The notes under the pieces are model-generated. The model was given only the letters and a program-made list of their open reading frames with translations. It made no database searches and was not told the origin of the DNA. A stretch of 46,117 bases of DNA from assembly GCF_000285575.1 (NCBI RefSeq), contig NZ_HE611053.1:237788-283904 (forward strand), in the 5' to 3' direction. The stretch's first letter is position 1, and each line of letters begins with the position of its first letter. A program made the position numbers and the translations under genes. The DNA comes from Clostridium senegalense JC122 (GTDB lineage: Bacteria > Bacillota > Clostridia > Clostridiales > Clostridiaceae). This document shows positions 28,922-38,247 of this stretch, piece after piece.

Positions 28922-30718
28922 ATGAAAACTAAATTAAAAGAAGAAATTAAAGTAGATTTTAAAACAATAAAGCATTTTTTGAAAATTACTAATAATATTT
29001 CTAAAATGTATATTCCTTTGCTTATTTTATCCTCTATATTTAAAGCATTAACGCCTTTAATAAATATTATTATGCCTAAGTTTATTATAGATGAATTATT
29101 AGGTAATAAAAGGGGGGAAGTGTTCATTACTTTAGTTTTAACAATAATAATAAGTAATGCATTGCTAAATATTATTAATAGTATATTAGATACAAAGTTA
29201 AGTATTTTAAAGATTCAAATTGTAAATGGGTTTGAGCTATTAATTGGTAAAAAGATAATGGATATGGATTTTCAAAATATCGAGGATCCTGAAATTTTAG
29301 ATTTAAAAGAAAGAGCAATTTTCCCAGTTAATAATCAAGGAGTTATAGAAGATTTAATAGCTATAATAGTAGATATATTTACTGAATCTATAGCAATAAT
29401 AAGTATACTTGCTGTTATTTTAACACTAGATGTTTATATAATATTAGTTATATTAGCTATAGTAATATTGAACTCTTATATATACAAGAAAATTCAAAAA
29501 ATGCAATTTAATATTTTTCAGGATTTAATTCCACTTAATAGGGCATTTGGTTATTACTTAAGCACAACTAATGATTTTTCTATTGCAAAAGATATTAGAC
29601 TTTATAATATATCACCTTTGATATTAGGCAAAATAAAAGAATATAACAAAACTACAATAAAAAAATTTGGGAATTTATCTAATGCAATAGGAAAATATAA
29701 CGGTATTAGTAATATAAATTTACAAATTCAGATGTTAGCAGTATATAGCTATATGACTTACAAAGTATTAATGAATAAAATAGGTATAGGTTCTTTTGCT
29801 ATGTATGTTTCTGCTGCTAGTAATTTTAGTAGTAATATTTCTAAATTTATAACTAATTTTATAAGAATAAGACAACTATGCATATATTTAAACCCATATA
29901 TGGAATTTGAACAAATTAAATCTAATCAATTAAGTGGTGATAATAAAATTGATAACATAGCTCAATATGAAATTGAATTTAAAAATGTAAGTTTTAAATA
30001 TCCAAGAAGTAATAACTATACTTTAGAAGATGTATCTATAAAAATATCAGCTGGCGAAAAACTTTCTGTTGTTGGATTAAATGGAGCAGGAAAAACAACT
30101 TTTATAAAATTATTAACAAGACTTTATAGGCCATCAAAAGGAGTAATTTTACTAAATGGAGTAAATATCGAAAATTATGAGTATGATGAATATATGAAAA
30201 TTTTAGGAGTAGTTTTTCAAGACTTTAAGTTATTTGCATTTTCTATTAAAGAAAACATTATACTTAATGATACTAAAAAGTTCAATAAAGAAAAGTTATA
30301 CGAAGCTTTAAATAAATCTGGACTAGAAAAAGATGTACTAAAATTAGATAAAGGTATAAACACTCATATATATAAAACTTTTGAAGAGGATGGTATAGAA
30401 TTCTCAGGAGGACAAGCTCAAAAGCTAGCTATATCAAGAACAGTATATAAAGATGCACCTATAGTTGTCTTAGATGAGCCAACAGCAGCATTAGATCCTA
30501 TTGCAGAATTTGAAATATATAATAGTTTTAATGAACTTATAGGGAATAAAACAGCAATATATATTTCACATAGACTATCTAGCTGTAAATTTTGTGATAA
30601 AATTGCAGTTTTTCATAACGGCAGAATTGTTCAATATGGAACACATGAAGAGCTTATAAAAGAAAAAGAAAGCCAATACAACAAAATGTATATGGCACAA
30701 GCACAATATTATGCTTAA
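28922..30718 (+). CDS. ABC exporter half-transporter (permease-ATPase)
   Basis: A 598-residue membrane-ATPase protein, partner of the preceding gene. The ATG directly follows the previous TAA, with GAGAGGGAG as ribosome site. The membrane domain (about 1-325) contains 'LINIIMPKFIIDELLG', matching 'PFISIFLPKFLIDELTG' in the partner. The ATPase has Walker A 'GLNGAGKTT', signature 'FSGGQAQKLAISRTV', Walker B 'IVVLDEPTAALDP' and 'IYISHRLSS'. Both partners keep a catalytic Glu after Walker B, so neither looks like a degenerate site. The first signature residue is Phe instead of Leu, and the signature has Ala-Gln before the Lys. The substrate is unknown. Confidence 0.9.
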   Translation: MKTKLKEEIKVDFKTIKHFLKITNNISKMYIPLLILSSIFKALTPLINIIMPKFIIDELLGNKRGEVFITLVLTIIISNALLNIINSILDTKLSILKIQIVNGFELLIGKKIMDMDFQNIEDPEILDLKERAIFPVNNQGVIEDLIAIIVDIFTESIAIISILAVILTLDVYIILVILAIVILNSYIYKKIQKMQFNIFQDLIPLNRAFGYYLSTTNDFSIAKDIRLYNISPLILGKIKEYNKTTIKKFGNLSNAIGKYNGISNINLQIQMLAVYSYMTYKVLMNKIGIGSFAMYVSAASNFSSNISKFITNFIRIRQLCIYLNPYMEFEQIKSNQLSGDNKIDNIAQYEIEFKNVSFKYPRSNNYTLEDVSIKISAGEKLSVVGLNGAGKTTFIKLLTRLYRPSKGVILLNGVNIENYEYDEYMKILGVVFQDFKLFAFSIKENIILNDTKKFNKEKLYEALNKSGLEKDVLKLDKGINTHIYKTFEEDGIEFSGGQAQKLAISRTVYKDAPIVVLDEPTAALDPIAEFEIYNSFNELIGNKTAIYISHRLSSCKFCDKIAVFHNGRIVQYGTHEELIKEKESQYNKMYMAQAQYYA

Positions 30719-30795
30719 TAAAGGAAATGACTTATTAAATATAGTTTTTAGTTAGAATAATAAAATGGCATTTCATAGTAAATATTAATCTTCAA

Positions 30796-30804
30796 TGGTA
30801 TAAT
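30796..30804 (+). promoter_or_regulatory. Extended -10 element before the ABC-F gene
   Basis: TGGTATAAT matches the extended -10 pattern TGnTATAAT. No clear -35 is seen at the matching distance. It lies 30 nt upstream of the start codon, in the 115-nt gap after the exporter pair. Confidence 0.4.
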
Positions 30805-30833
30805 TTTACTAAATACTAAAGATTGTAGGTGAT

Positions 30834-32762
30834 ATGATGATTGAACTATCTTTTAATAAAGTAAAAAAGTATTTAGATGCTACATTGGTGCTAGAGGATA
30901 TTACTTTTAATATTTATGATGGTGAAAAAGTTGGAATTGTTGGAGCAAATGGATGTGGAAAAAGTACAGTATTAAAGTTAATAGCAGGGATTTTTTCAAT
31001 GACAAGAGACGATAAAGGGCTAATAACTATACCTAAGAATTATACTATTTCTTATCTTGACCAAATTCCAAGTTATGATGAAGATGTTAAGGTTATAGAT
31101 ATTTTAAGCTTAGCTTTTAGTGAGTTAAAAGAAATTGAAATAACTATGAAATCTTTAGAAATTAAGATGAAAACATTAGAAGGAGAAATTTTAAACAGAA
31201 CTTTAAAAGAATATAGTTATTTGCAAGATAAATACACTGCAAAAGGTGGGTTTGAGCAAAAAGAAAAATTAAGTAAGGTTTGTAAAGGATTAAATTTTGA
31301 TGATGATTTTTTAAAAAAAGATTTTAATATTTTAAGTGGAGGTGAAAAAACTACTGTAATCTTAGGGAAAATTCTTTTAGATTCTCCAGATATTCTTTTA
31401 TTAGATGAACCAACAAACCATTTAGATATGGAATCAGTAGAATGGCTAGAGGGATATTTAAAAAGTTATGATGGTATTGTTATTATAGTTTCCCATGATA
31501 GATACTTTTTAGATAATGTAGTTAATAAAATTATAGAAATTGAGGATGGTGTTTGCGAGACATATAAAGGTAATTACTCTGATTTTGTTAAACAAAAAGA
31601 AGAAAATATGCTTATACAGTTTAATCAATTTAAAGAACAACAAAAGAAAATAGATGCTATGGAGAAAGCTATAAAAGATTTAAGAGATTGGGCATTAAGA
31701 GCGGACAATAATAAGTTTTTCAGACGTGCAGCAAGTATGCAAAAAAGTCTAGATAAAATGGAAAGAATAGATAAACCTAAATTAGAAAGAAAAAATATGA
31801 CACTTAATTTTAAAGATAGTGAACGCTCAGGTAATGAAGTCATAAAATCAAAAAATCTATGTAAAAGTTATGATGATAAAACACTTTTTTATAATGGAAA
31901 TATGTTAGTTAGATTTAAAGAACGAACGGCATTAATAGGTTCTAATGGAAGTGGTAAAACTACTTTTTTAAAAATTTTACTTGGTAAAGAAAACTTAGAT
32001 TCTGGAGAAGTAACGATTTCAGAAAGTGCTAAAATAGCATATCTTCCACAAAGCATAAGTTTTAATGATGAAACCATGACAGTTATAGAATGTTTTAGAG
32101 AAGATATTTCTATTCTTGAGGGAAAAGCTAGAGAGTATTTATCAAAATTTATGTTTTTTGGTAATGATGTATTTAAAAAGGTTAAGCATTTATCTGGTGG
32201 TGAAAGAATTAGATTAAAATTAAGTAGGCTTTTGTATGATGATATAAACTTATTAATACTTGATGAACCTACAAATCATCTAGATATTGACTCAATAGAA
32301 AACTTAGAAGAATCTTTAATGGATTTTAAAGGTACTATATTCTTTATATCCCATGATAGATACTTTATAAATAGAATTGCTAATAGAATAATCGCAATAG
32401 AAAACAACTCTTTTAAAAGCTATGATGGAAATTATGATGTTTACAAAGAAGAAAAATCTAAATTTAATATTCAAATTGAAGAAAATAAGAAAAGTAAACC
32501 TGAAAGGAAAAACTGGAAAAATATAAATACGAAAAAAGTATTAGAAAAGAAAATATCTAAACTAGAGACTATTATATTAGAAAATGAAGAAAAAATTGAG
32601 CATTTAAACAATGAAATGGGGAAAAATAGCTCAGATTATTCTAAAATAATGGAGTTAAATACTTTAAAAGAAACCATTGAAAAATCATTACAGGAATTTA
32701 TAGAACAATGGGAATTACATTGCGAGGAATTAAATGAATATTTAGATAAAAGTAATTCTTAA
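30834..32762 (+). CDS. ABC-F family ATPase
   Basis: A 642-residue soluble protein with two ABC domains and no membrane domain. Domain 1 has Walker A 'GANGCGKST' (37-45), signature 'LSGGEKT' and 'LLLDEPTNHLDM'. Domain 2 has 'GSNGSGKTT', 'LSGGERIRLKLSRLL' and 'LLILDEPTNHLDID'. The charged helical linker between them (about 245-315, 'KKIDAMEKAIKDLRDW') is the P-site tRNA-interaction motif region of ABC-F proteins. A lysine/glutamate-rich coiled coil (about 565-635) ends the protein. Members act on ribosomes, either as translation factors or as antibiotic-protection proteins; I cannot tell which here. The start could be ATG 30834 or 30837, and AGGTGA fits the second slightly better. Confidence 0.9.
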   Translation: MMIELSFNKVKKYLDATLVLEDITFNIYDGEKVGIVGANGCGKSTVLKLIAGIFSMTRDDKGLITIPKNYTISYLDQIPSYDEDVKVIDILSLAFSELKEIEITMKSLEIKMKTLEGEILNRTLKEYSYLQDKYTAKGGFEQKEKLSKVCKGLNFDDDFLKKDFNILSGGEKTTVILGKILLDSPDILLLDEPTNHLDMESVEWLEGYLKSYDGIVIIVSHDRYFLDNVVNKIIEIEDGVCETYKGNYSDFVKQKEENMLIQFNQFKEQQKKIDAMEKAIKDLRDWALRADNNKFFRRAASMQKSLDKMERIDKPKLERKNMTLNFKDSERSGNEVIKSKNLCKSYDDKTLFYNGNMLVRFKERTALIGSNGSGKTTFLKILLGKENLDSGEVTISESAKIAYLPQSISFNDETMTVIECFREDISILEGKAREYLSKFMFFGNDVFKKVKHLSGGERIRLKLSRLLYDDINLLILDEPTNHLDIDSIENLEESLMDFKGTIFFISHDRYFINRIANRIIAIENNSFKSYDGNYDVYKEEKSKFNIQIEENKKSKPERKNWKNINTKKVLEKKISKLETIILENEEKIEHLNNEMGKNSSDYSKIMELNTLKETIEKSLQEFIEQWELHCEELNEYLDKSNS

Positions 32763-32957
32763 AGTTAAAAAGATTAACATAAGAAAATATGGTCCTATTC
32801 AAAGTTATGTATAAATCTAAGAAGTAACTTTTGGAAAAGTTTTATTGAAATTTAAAATATTTTTGAGCATGTCTTATTATTTAGGATATCAAGATTTAAA
32901 AATATATAATTTTAAATGTCAATTTAGACCTTATACTAAATGGAAGGAGCTAATTTA

Positions 32958-33968
32958 ATGAATAATTATTCTTCTAAAAATAAAAGTGAAATTTTAATTT
33001 TTTTAATTATAAATTTTGGGATTACAGCTTTGATGGGAGTTATTCTTTTTATTGCATATAAAAATGTTCCATCAGAATTTGTTGAAAATTTTGCAATTGT
33101 TCAAATGCTTTATCCTGCATTTGCCACAATTATTACCATGAGATTTTTTAGAAAAGAAGAAATCAAAAGACCTGTAAAGATATTTTTTAATATTTTCATT
33201 GTAACTACTATAATATCAATTATTATTTTATTTATAGGTACATTTGTCTTTAAAAACAATTTGAACATTTTATCAATTATTATACAAATAATTGTGGCTA
33301 TATCTAGCTTTGTATCGGTTATTATTATACTACGTAATGATGATAATTCCTTTGAAAGTATAAATTTAAAATTTAATAATAATTTATGTAAAATTGCTAT
33401 AATTTTATTAATATTTATAGGATTATATCTTCTTCGTATTGGCATATCTATATTGTTTCAAGATGATCAATCATTTGATGTGTTAAAAATACTTTCTACT
33501 TTACTTATGATGCCGTTAAGTTTATGTATAAATGCTTTTTTATCATTTACTATTTTTTTTGGAGAAGAATTTGGATGGAGAGGGTATCTTCAGCCAAGAC
33601 TACAAAATATTTTTGGGAAAAGACTAGGAGTATTAATATTGGGATTTATTTGGGGTATATGGCACTTACCACTTTGTTTTACTTTGTATAGTCCTGAGAC
33701 ACCAATATATTGTGTTATAAACCATATTTTATTTTGTGTATTTTTAGGCATTTTTTTAGGATTTGCATATATGAAAACTAATAATTTATGGACACCGATT
33801 TTGATACACTTTGCAAATAATACTATAGGAATGGCTCTAACCGGTGGAAAAGCAGGTGTTATAACACTAAAAGTCTTAATTTTTGCAGCAGTTCTTAATA
33901 TTATTACCTATGGATTGTTTATCTTTTCAAATGAATATAAAAAAGATAAGGATAAAACTATTATATAA
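32958..33968 (+). CDS. CPBP family intramembrane glutamic protease (Abi-like)
   Basis: A 336-residue membrane protein with about eight hydrophobic segments. The catalytic signature is 'FFGEEFGWRGYL' (EExxxR pattern), followed by 'GFIWGIWHLPL' and 'LWTPILIHFANN', which supply the conserved Trp/His and the second His/Asn motif. I chose ATG 32958 because AAGGAG at 32944 precedes it by 8 nt; the earlier ATG (32940) has no ribosome site. CPBP proteins cleave membrane substrates and are also linked to bacteriocin immunity. It stands alone between an ABC-F gene and a strong terminator, with no partner that reveals its substrate. Confidence 0.88.
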   Translation: MNNYSSKNKSEILIFLIINFGITALMGVILFIAYKNVPSEFVENFAIVQMLYPAFATIITMRFFRKEEIKRPVKIFFNIFIVTTIISIIILFIGTFVFKNNLNILSIIIQIIVAISSFVSVIIILRNDDNSFESINLKFNNNLCKIAIILLIFIGLYLLRIGISILFQDDQSFDVLKILSTLLMMPLSLCINAFLSFTIFFGEEFGWRGYLQPRLQNIFGKRLGVLILGFIWGIWHLPLCFTLYSPETPIYCVINHILFCVFLGIFLGFAYMKTNNLWTPILIHFANNTIGMALTGGKAGVITLKVLIFAAVLNIITYGLFIFSNEYKKDKDKTII

Positions 33969-34002
33969 TATATATTTTAAATTAAGTAAAAATACTCTAT
34001 AA

Positions 34003-34040
34003 AAACTTGCTAAGGAAATTAGTACTTAGTAAGTTTTTTA
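34003..34040 (+). terminator. Terminator after the first CPBP protease gene
   Basis: AACTTGCTAAG and CTTAGTAAGTT (one G-T pair) with a 10-nt loop and a TTTTTTA tail. Confidence 0.8.
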
Positions 34041-34178
34041 TTTACACATTATAATTTAAAAGTGCATGAAGTATAGGATGGATTTCTTATTGTTTACAAA
34101 TGCAAGAATTAAGATTTTAAAATAATGACCGACATTAAATATAGGTGTATTTTGGAATTTTAGAAGGAGTTGAAAAAG

Positions 34179-36094
34179 TTGACTTTTAAAATAGAATTTA
34201 ATAATAAGGTGTATACAGACCAATACATAAAAGATGCTAATATAGATGAAATAATAATACTTTTAAAAGAACTTAATTTAAGTTATAGCCAATATAAAGA
34301 CTTTCTTTTTAATAGAGAGCTCTTAGAAAACAAAGTTTTAGAATTACTTAATGAAAAAGGTAGATTAATTAAAGATGAAGATATATTTTCAAAGGAATGT
34401 TCTGAAAGAGAACTAGCTATTACCTTAGTAGAGCACTCTATAGATGATATAAGCTTTACTGAAGAAAAAAGTGAAACATATAATATTACATCTAATAAAA
34501 ATATAATTGAAGAGGAGTATTTTAACATGATAGAAAGTTTAATTGAAAATAACTTTAATTTGCAAGAGGATATATTTATATACATAAATAGTGGAAGTAT
34601 AATCCTAAAAAAAGAGGGTAGCAAAAGTTTATTGACATTGCCCTTATCAATAGTAGTTTCTGATATAGAATCTCCTGATAATTTTCAACTTGAAATATTA
34701 GATTTAAAGCTGAAGAATGGAATTGAAAAAAGTTCAACCTATATAATAAATGATATAGAAAACCTATTATGCAACAAAAATTCTACAATTATATTAGATG
34801 ATAATGAAAATCATATTACTATAAGTAAGGACAACTTTATATATAAACTTTTAGATGCTTTAAAGGCGTTCTTTCAATTAAAACACATAATATATAAAAA
34901 CTTAATTATTGTGTTTAATGAGTACAATATGATAAAAATTTTAATGCAAGAGGAAGATAATAATTTATTAACATCAAATTTAAATGTAATAAATATTTTA
35001 GCATTAAATCTTTATAAAGATAATCTTGAAATAAATAAATATAAGGATAACCTTTTATTTTTAGATATGAATAAAACTTTAATTTTAAAAAGCCACTGTG
35101 AGATTGAAGAAGGGGAGTTTTGTTATTCTGCAAAAGGAGAAGGTCATGTAGTTTCAAAAATTTAAATATATCTGTAGAAGCTTTAAGTAATTTAATAATG
35201 AAATATGGTTATTATAAATCTTTGAATTTAAGTATAAAAAGTGACTATATTAATTTTATTACAACAGAAGATATGTTTAGAGAATTAGATAAATTAGAAA
35301 ATTTTAATGTTAATATAGACTTTTTTGATAGTAAAAACATAAACTTAAATTTAAAAGAAACAATAAAAAATTATCATTCAAATTTAAATACAATAATAAT
35401 GTTTCTTCAAGATTCAGGCAAAAATGATTTAAATCTTAAATATGATTTAAAAGATAATATTATAGAAGTAACTCTTTCATATTATGAAATTAATAAATTA
35501 TTAAGTCTTGTTTTATATAATTCATTAAAAGATGATCTAAAAAATATAGAAGGCAAGATATCATTAGTTGCTCCTATAAAAATAGTTAAACCTTTAAGAG
35601 AAATACTGAAAGAATTTATACCTGGAAAATTAGTTACTGGTATTTCAATAGATAAAATGATGAATTATATTGAAAATGGATATAAAAATGTGTGTAAAGG
35701 TATAATAGATCATACATTTAATCTTTATGATAAAGAGGCAGATATATCTTTAGTTACTTTAGATTTTAAAGGAGATATAATAGAAGTTTTAAACAATGAT
35801 AAAAAGGTAAATAGTTTATTTAAAAGTATTAAAACTAGTAATTTACATTTTACATTAAGAGTTGGTGGAATAGTAGAGAATTTAACTATTTATTTAGATG
35901 ATTTTATTCCTTTAGATAAAACTGTGAAAGAGGAATTAAGTAAAAAAATAAACATGAATATAGATAACAATTGTATAAATAGTAATAAAATTTATGTTTA
36001 TTTAGATGAAAGCAAATTAACACTTACAGTATTTAGTATACAAAATAAAGATAATGCAGAATTTATATCTGATATAATAATAAAAGAATTTTAA
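34179..36094 (+). CDS. Unknown protein of about 640 residues, one frameshift
   Basis: I do not recognise this protein. The chosen start is TTG 34179, 9 nt after AAGGAG; TTG 34170 directly abuts the ribosome site. The frame breaks at an A5 run (35156-35160). One extra A joins ...GHVVSK to NLNISVEALSNLI... and gives about 638 residues. It is hydrophilic, with no signal peptide or membrane segment. It is rich in Ile, Leu, Asn, Asp and Lys, with alternating beta-like stretches ('DISLVTLDFKGDIIEVL', 'IYVYLDESKLTLTVF') and helical ones. It could be a cytoplasmic multidomain protein with repeated alpha/beta units. It sits alone between two terminators, so neighbours give no hint of function. Confidence 0.7.
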
Positions 36095-36144
36095 ATTAAA
36101 AGTGTCATACATAATTTAAATTTTATGTATGACACTTTTAATTT
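36093..36144. terminator. Bidirectional terminator between convergent genes
   Basis: AAATTAAAAGTGTCATACATAA and its near-perfect reverse complement form a stem of more than 20 bp with an 8-nt loop. A tracts and T tracts on both sides serve the plus-strand unknown gene and the minus-strand gene at 36163-36564. Confidence 0.9.
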
Positions 36145-36162
36145 AATTATTATACAACGTAT

Positions 36163-36564
36163 TTACAAGTAAGCTATTAGGATTGTTTTTAATACATCTG
36201 ATACTAATGACTCCATATCTTCAACTGTCAATAGGTTATAAGTAGAAAATATAAGCATCCATTCTTTATATTTTAAATTATCATCTAAGGCCAAAGCTTT
36301 TTTGCAATGATTAAATGCTAATTCCTCATAACATAGTGGTGTTAATATAATTAATAGATAATACGAAGCTAAATAATGTCCATAAGCTAACTCCTTTATA
36401 GAATTTGAATTTTCTAGTTTTGCTAATTTATTTAATAACCAAAAATAAAAATTACTTTTGTTATAATAATTTTCTTCCTTAAAAACTATTAAATTATCTT
36501 CTGTCATATCAAATAAACTTAAATTACTTAAATTTAAGTTTAATACTTCATTAAGTTCTTCCAT
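36163..36564 (-). CDS. Unknown 133-residue helical protein
   Basis: A small, mostly helical cytoplasmic protein that I do not recognise. A good AAGGAGC ribosome site lies 9 nt upstream of its ATG on the minus strand. The middle reads like one tetratricopeptide-type helical pair ('AYGHYLASYYLLIIL', 'ELAFNHCKKALALDDNLKYKEW'), with a typical A-L-D-D-N turn, so a TPR-like fold is possible. An acidic N-terminus ('MEELNEVLNLNLSNL') precedes it. It converges with the unknown gene at 34179 and shares its terminator. A real gene is likely from codon use and ribosome site; function is unknown. Confidence 0.7.
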   Translation of the reverse strand: MEELNEVLNLNLSNLSLFDMTEDNLIVFKEENYYNKSNFYFWLLNKLAKLENSNSIKELAYGHYLASYYLLIILTPLCYEELAFNHCKKALALDDNLKYKEWMLIFSTYNLLTVEDMESLVSDVLKTILIAYL

Positions 36565-36780
36565 AAAAATTGCTCCTTATTAATTTGTTATTTTATAAAT
36601 AGATAATTGTTTATTATAGCATACTAAAATATTATACACATAAATATGATGAATTACCACCTAAAATTTGTAATTTAAAAGCTATTCAAGTACATATATT
36701 TCATTTTAAAGTAATAATTGTTTACATTTACTTAATATAACATTAATATGGAGACTGAAATATAAAAGGGTGGTGTAATA

Positions 36781-37698
36781 ATGTTAATAAATAATAATGA
36801 GAGTTTATTCTTAAAAGCTAAAAAAAGTAAGAAGCTTGGTAATATAATTTGGACTCCTATACTAGCTGAAATTATGATTGAGTTTGGTGGATTTTTGGGC
36901 TGGATAGCTGCAATTATATTATTTAAATTCTTTACTACATTAGGATTAAATACAAATGACAATAAATTATTAATTCTCTTTTTAGATTTATCAGGATTTT
37001 TATTTATTAGTCTAGTAGTATTTTTTAGAGTAAAATTTATAGAAAAAAGAGACATATCAGATTTAGGGCTTAATAAGGAGAATAGTATTAGAAACTATTT
37101 AAAAGGTTTTTTACTAGGAAGTGTAATGATGTGTACAATTGCTTTTATATTATATATATTAGGTTATGCTACACTTGAAACGAATTCTATACAAAATGTA
37201 GGGATAAGTGCTATTACTAGCATACTTATAATTTTACCTGGATGGATTATTCAAAGTGCTAGCGAAGAAATAGTTGCAAGAGGGTGGCTAATGAATATTT
37301 TAGGTGCTAAATATAATGGGTTAGTAGGGCTCATTGTATCATCTATATATTTTGGATTAATTCATTTATTTAACCCTAATATCAATGTTTTAGCTATTGT
37401 AAATATTATTTTATCAGGATTTACATTTGGATTATATGTAATATATAAAGGAAATCTTTGGGGGGCTTGTGGGTTACATGCTGCATGGAACTTTATGCAA
37501 GGCAATATATTTGGATTTGAAGTTAGTGGTTTAGATACATCAGTTGGTACACTTATAGATTTAAAATTAAAAGATAATTCAATAGTGTCCGGTGGTGTGT
37601 TTGGACCAGAAGCAGGTTTAGTAGCCACATTTATAGAGATAATAGTCATTATAGGGTTTATATATTTAATAAGAAAAAATAAAATGAAAAAAGTTTAG
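36781..37698 (+). CDS. CPBP family intramembrane glutamic protease (Abi-like)
   Basis: A 305-residue membrane protein with about eight hydrophobic segments. The signature is 'SASEEIVARGWLM' (EExxxR), followed by 'SSIYFGLIHLFNP' (catalytic His) and 'LWGACGLHAAWNFMQG' (His and Asn). These are the three conserved CPBP motifs in order. It is clearly a different subgroup from the CPBP protein at 32958. GGGTGGTG is the ribosome site. Related proteins process membrane-bound substrates or give immunity to bacteriocins. Its terminator at 37722 shows it is transcribed alone. Confidence 0.88.
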   Translation: MLINNNESLFLKAKKSKKLGNIIWTPILAEIMIEFGGFLGWIAAIILFKFFTTLGLNTNDNKLLILFLDLSGFLFISLVVFFRVKFIEKRDISDLGLNKENSIRNYLKGFLLGSVMMCTIAFILYILGYATLETNSIQNVGISAITSILIILPGWIIQSASEEIVARGWLMNILGAKYNGLVGLIVSSIYFGLIHLFNPNINVLAIVNIILSGFTFGLYVIYKGNLWGACGLHAAWNFMQGNIFGFEVSGLDTSVGTLIDLKLKDNSIVSGGVFGPEAGLVATFIEIIVIIGFIYLIRKNKMKKV

Positions 37699-37721
37699 GA
37701 TAAGTTCATAAAGTATAAATA

Positions 37722-37759
37722 AGAACAGATTGAAATGAAAAAGATTCAGTCTGTTTTTA
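37722..37759 (+). terminator. Terminator after the second CPBP protease gene
   Basis: AACAGATTGA and TCAGTCTGTT form a stem with one mismatch and a T tract, 24 nt after the stop codon. Confidence 0.7.
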
Positions 37760-37790
37760 TTAATTTTAAAATTATAATAATAAAGAAAGA

Positions 37791-37818
37791 TTACTTAATA
37801 ATTTGAGTATGATATAAT
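37791..37818 (+). promoter_or_regulatory. Candidate promoter of the 55-residue basic protein
   Basis: TTACTT (37791-37796) and TATAAT (37813-37818), spacer 16 nt. It lies 68 nt before the small gene's ATG. Confidence 0.4.
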
Positions 37819-37885
37819 ATAGGAAAATAAAGTTAAATTTAATGGGTAGAAGATTAATATAATTATATAAACTTAGGAGTGTAAA

Positions 37886-38053
37886 ATGATAGTTAATAGT
37901 ATAAAGAGCTTAGGCCATTTAAAATTAGATTATAAAGTTAATAATAATGGATTTAGAATAAAAGGTATTGGAAAGAATTTTAAATTTAAAATAAATAAAA
38001 AAGTTACTAAAAACAAAAAAGTTATTACTAAAACTTTTATTATAAAAAAATAA
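37886..38053 (+). CDS. Small basic protein, 55 residues, unknown
   Basis: A short reading frame with a TTAGGAGTG ribosome site 5 nt before ATG 37886 and a candidate promoter upstream. The product is very basic, with roughly a third Lys/Arg ('KINKKVTKNKKVITKTF'), and has an N-terminal 'MIVNSIKSLGHLKLDYKV'. It has no signal peptide or membrane segment. A nucleic-acid-binding role would fit the charge but is a guess. Terminator-like sequence follows before the recombinase gene. I judge it a real gene from ribosome site, promoter and codon use. Confidence 0.55.
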   Translation: MIVNSIKSLGHLKLDYKVNNNGFRIKGIGKNFKFKINKKVTKNKKVITKTFIIKK

Positions 38054-38148
38054 TTTAAATTTATAAAATTATAGTAGGTAAAAAAGATAGGTTATAGATA
38101 TAATCATTATATAAAGGTATAAAAACCTCTCTTTTCAGTGATATATTT

Positions 38149-38181
38149 ATGTCGTGAAATGTAAGTTTCGCGACATTTTTA
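38149..38181 (+). terminator. Rho-independent terminator upstream of the recombinase
   Basis: ATGTCGTGAAA and TTTCGCGACAT (one G-T pair) around a 6-nt loop with TTTTT behind it. It ends the small basic protein transcript or acts as a leader hairpin for the recombinase. Confidence 0.75.
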
Positions 38182-38247
38182 TGTTTTTATGATATACTGT
38201 ATATATTATGTAAATTATTTATTATTTTACCTTAGGAGGAATTTTTT

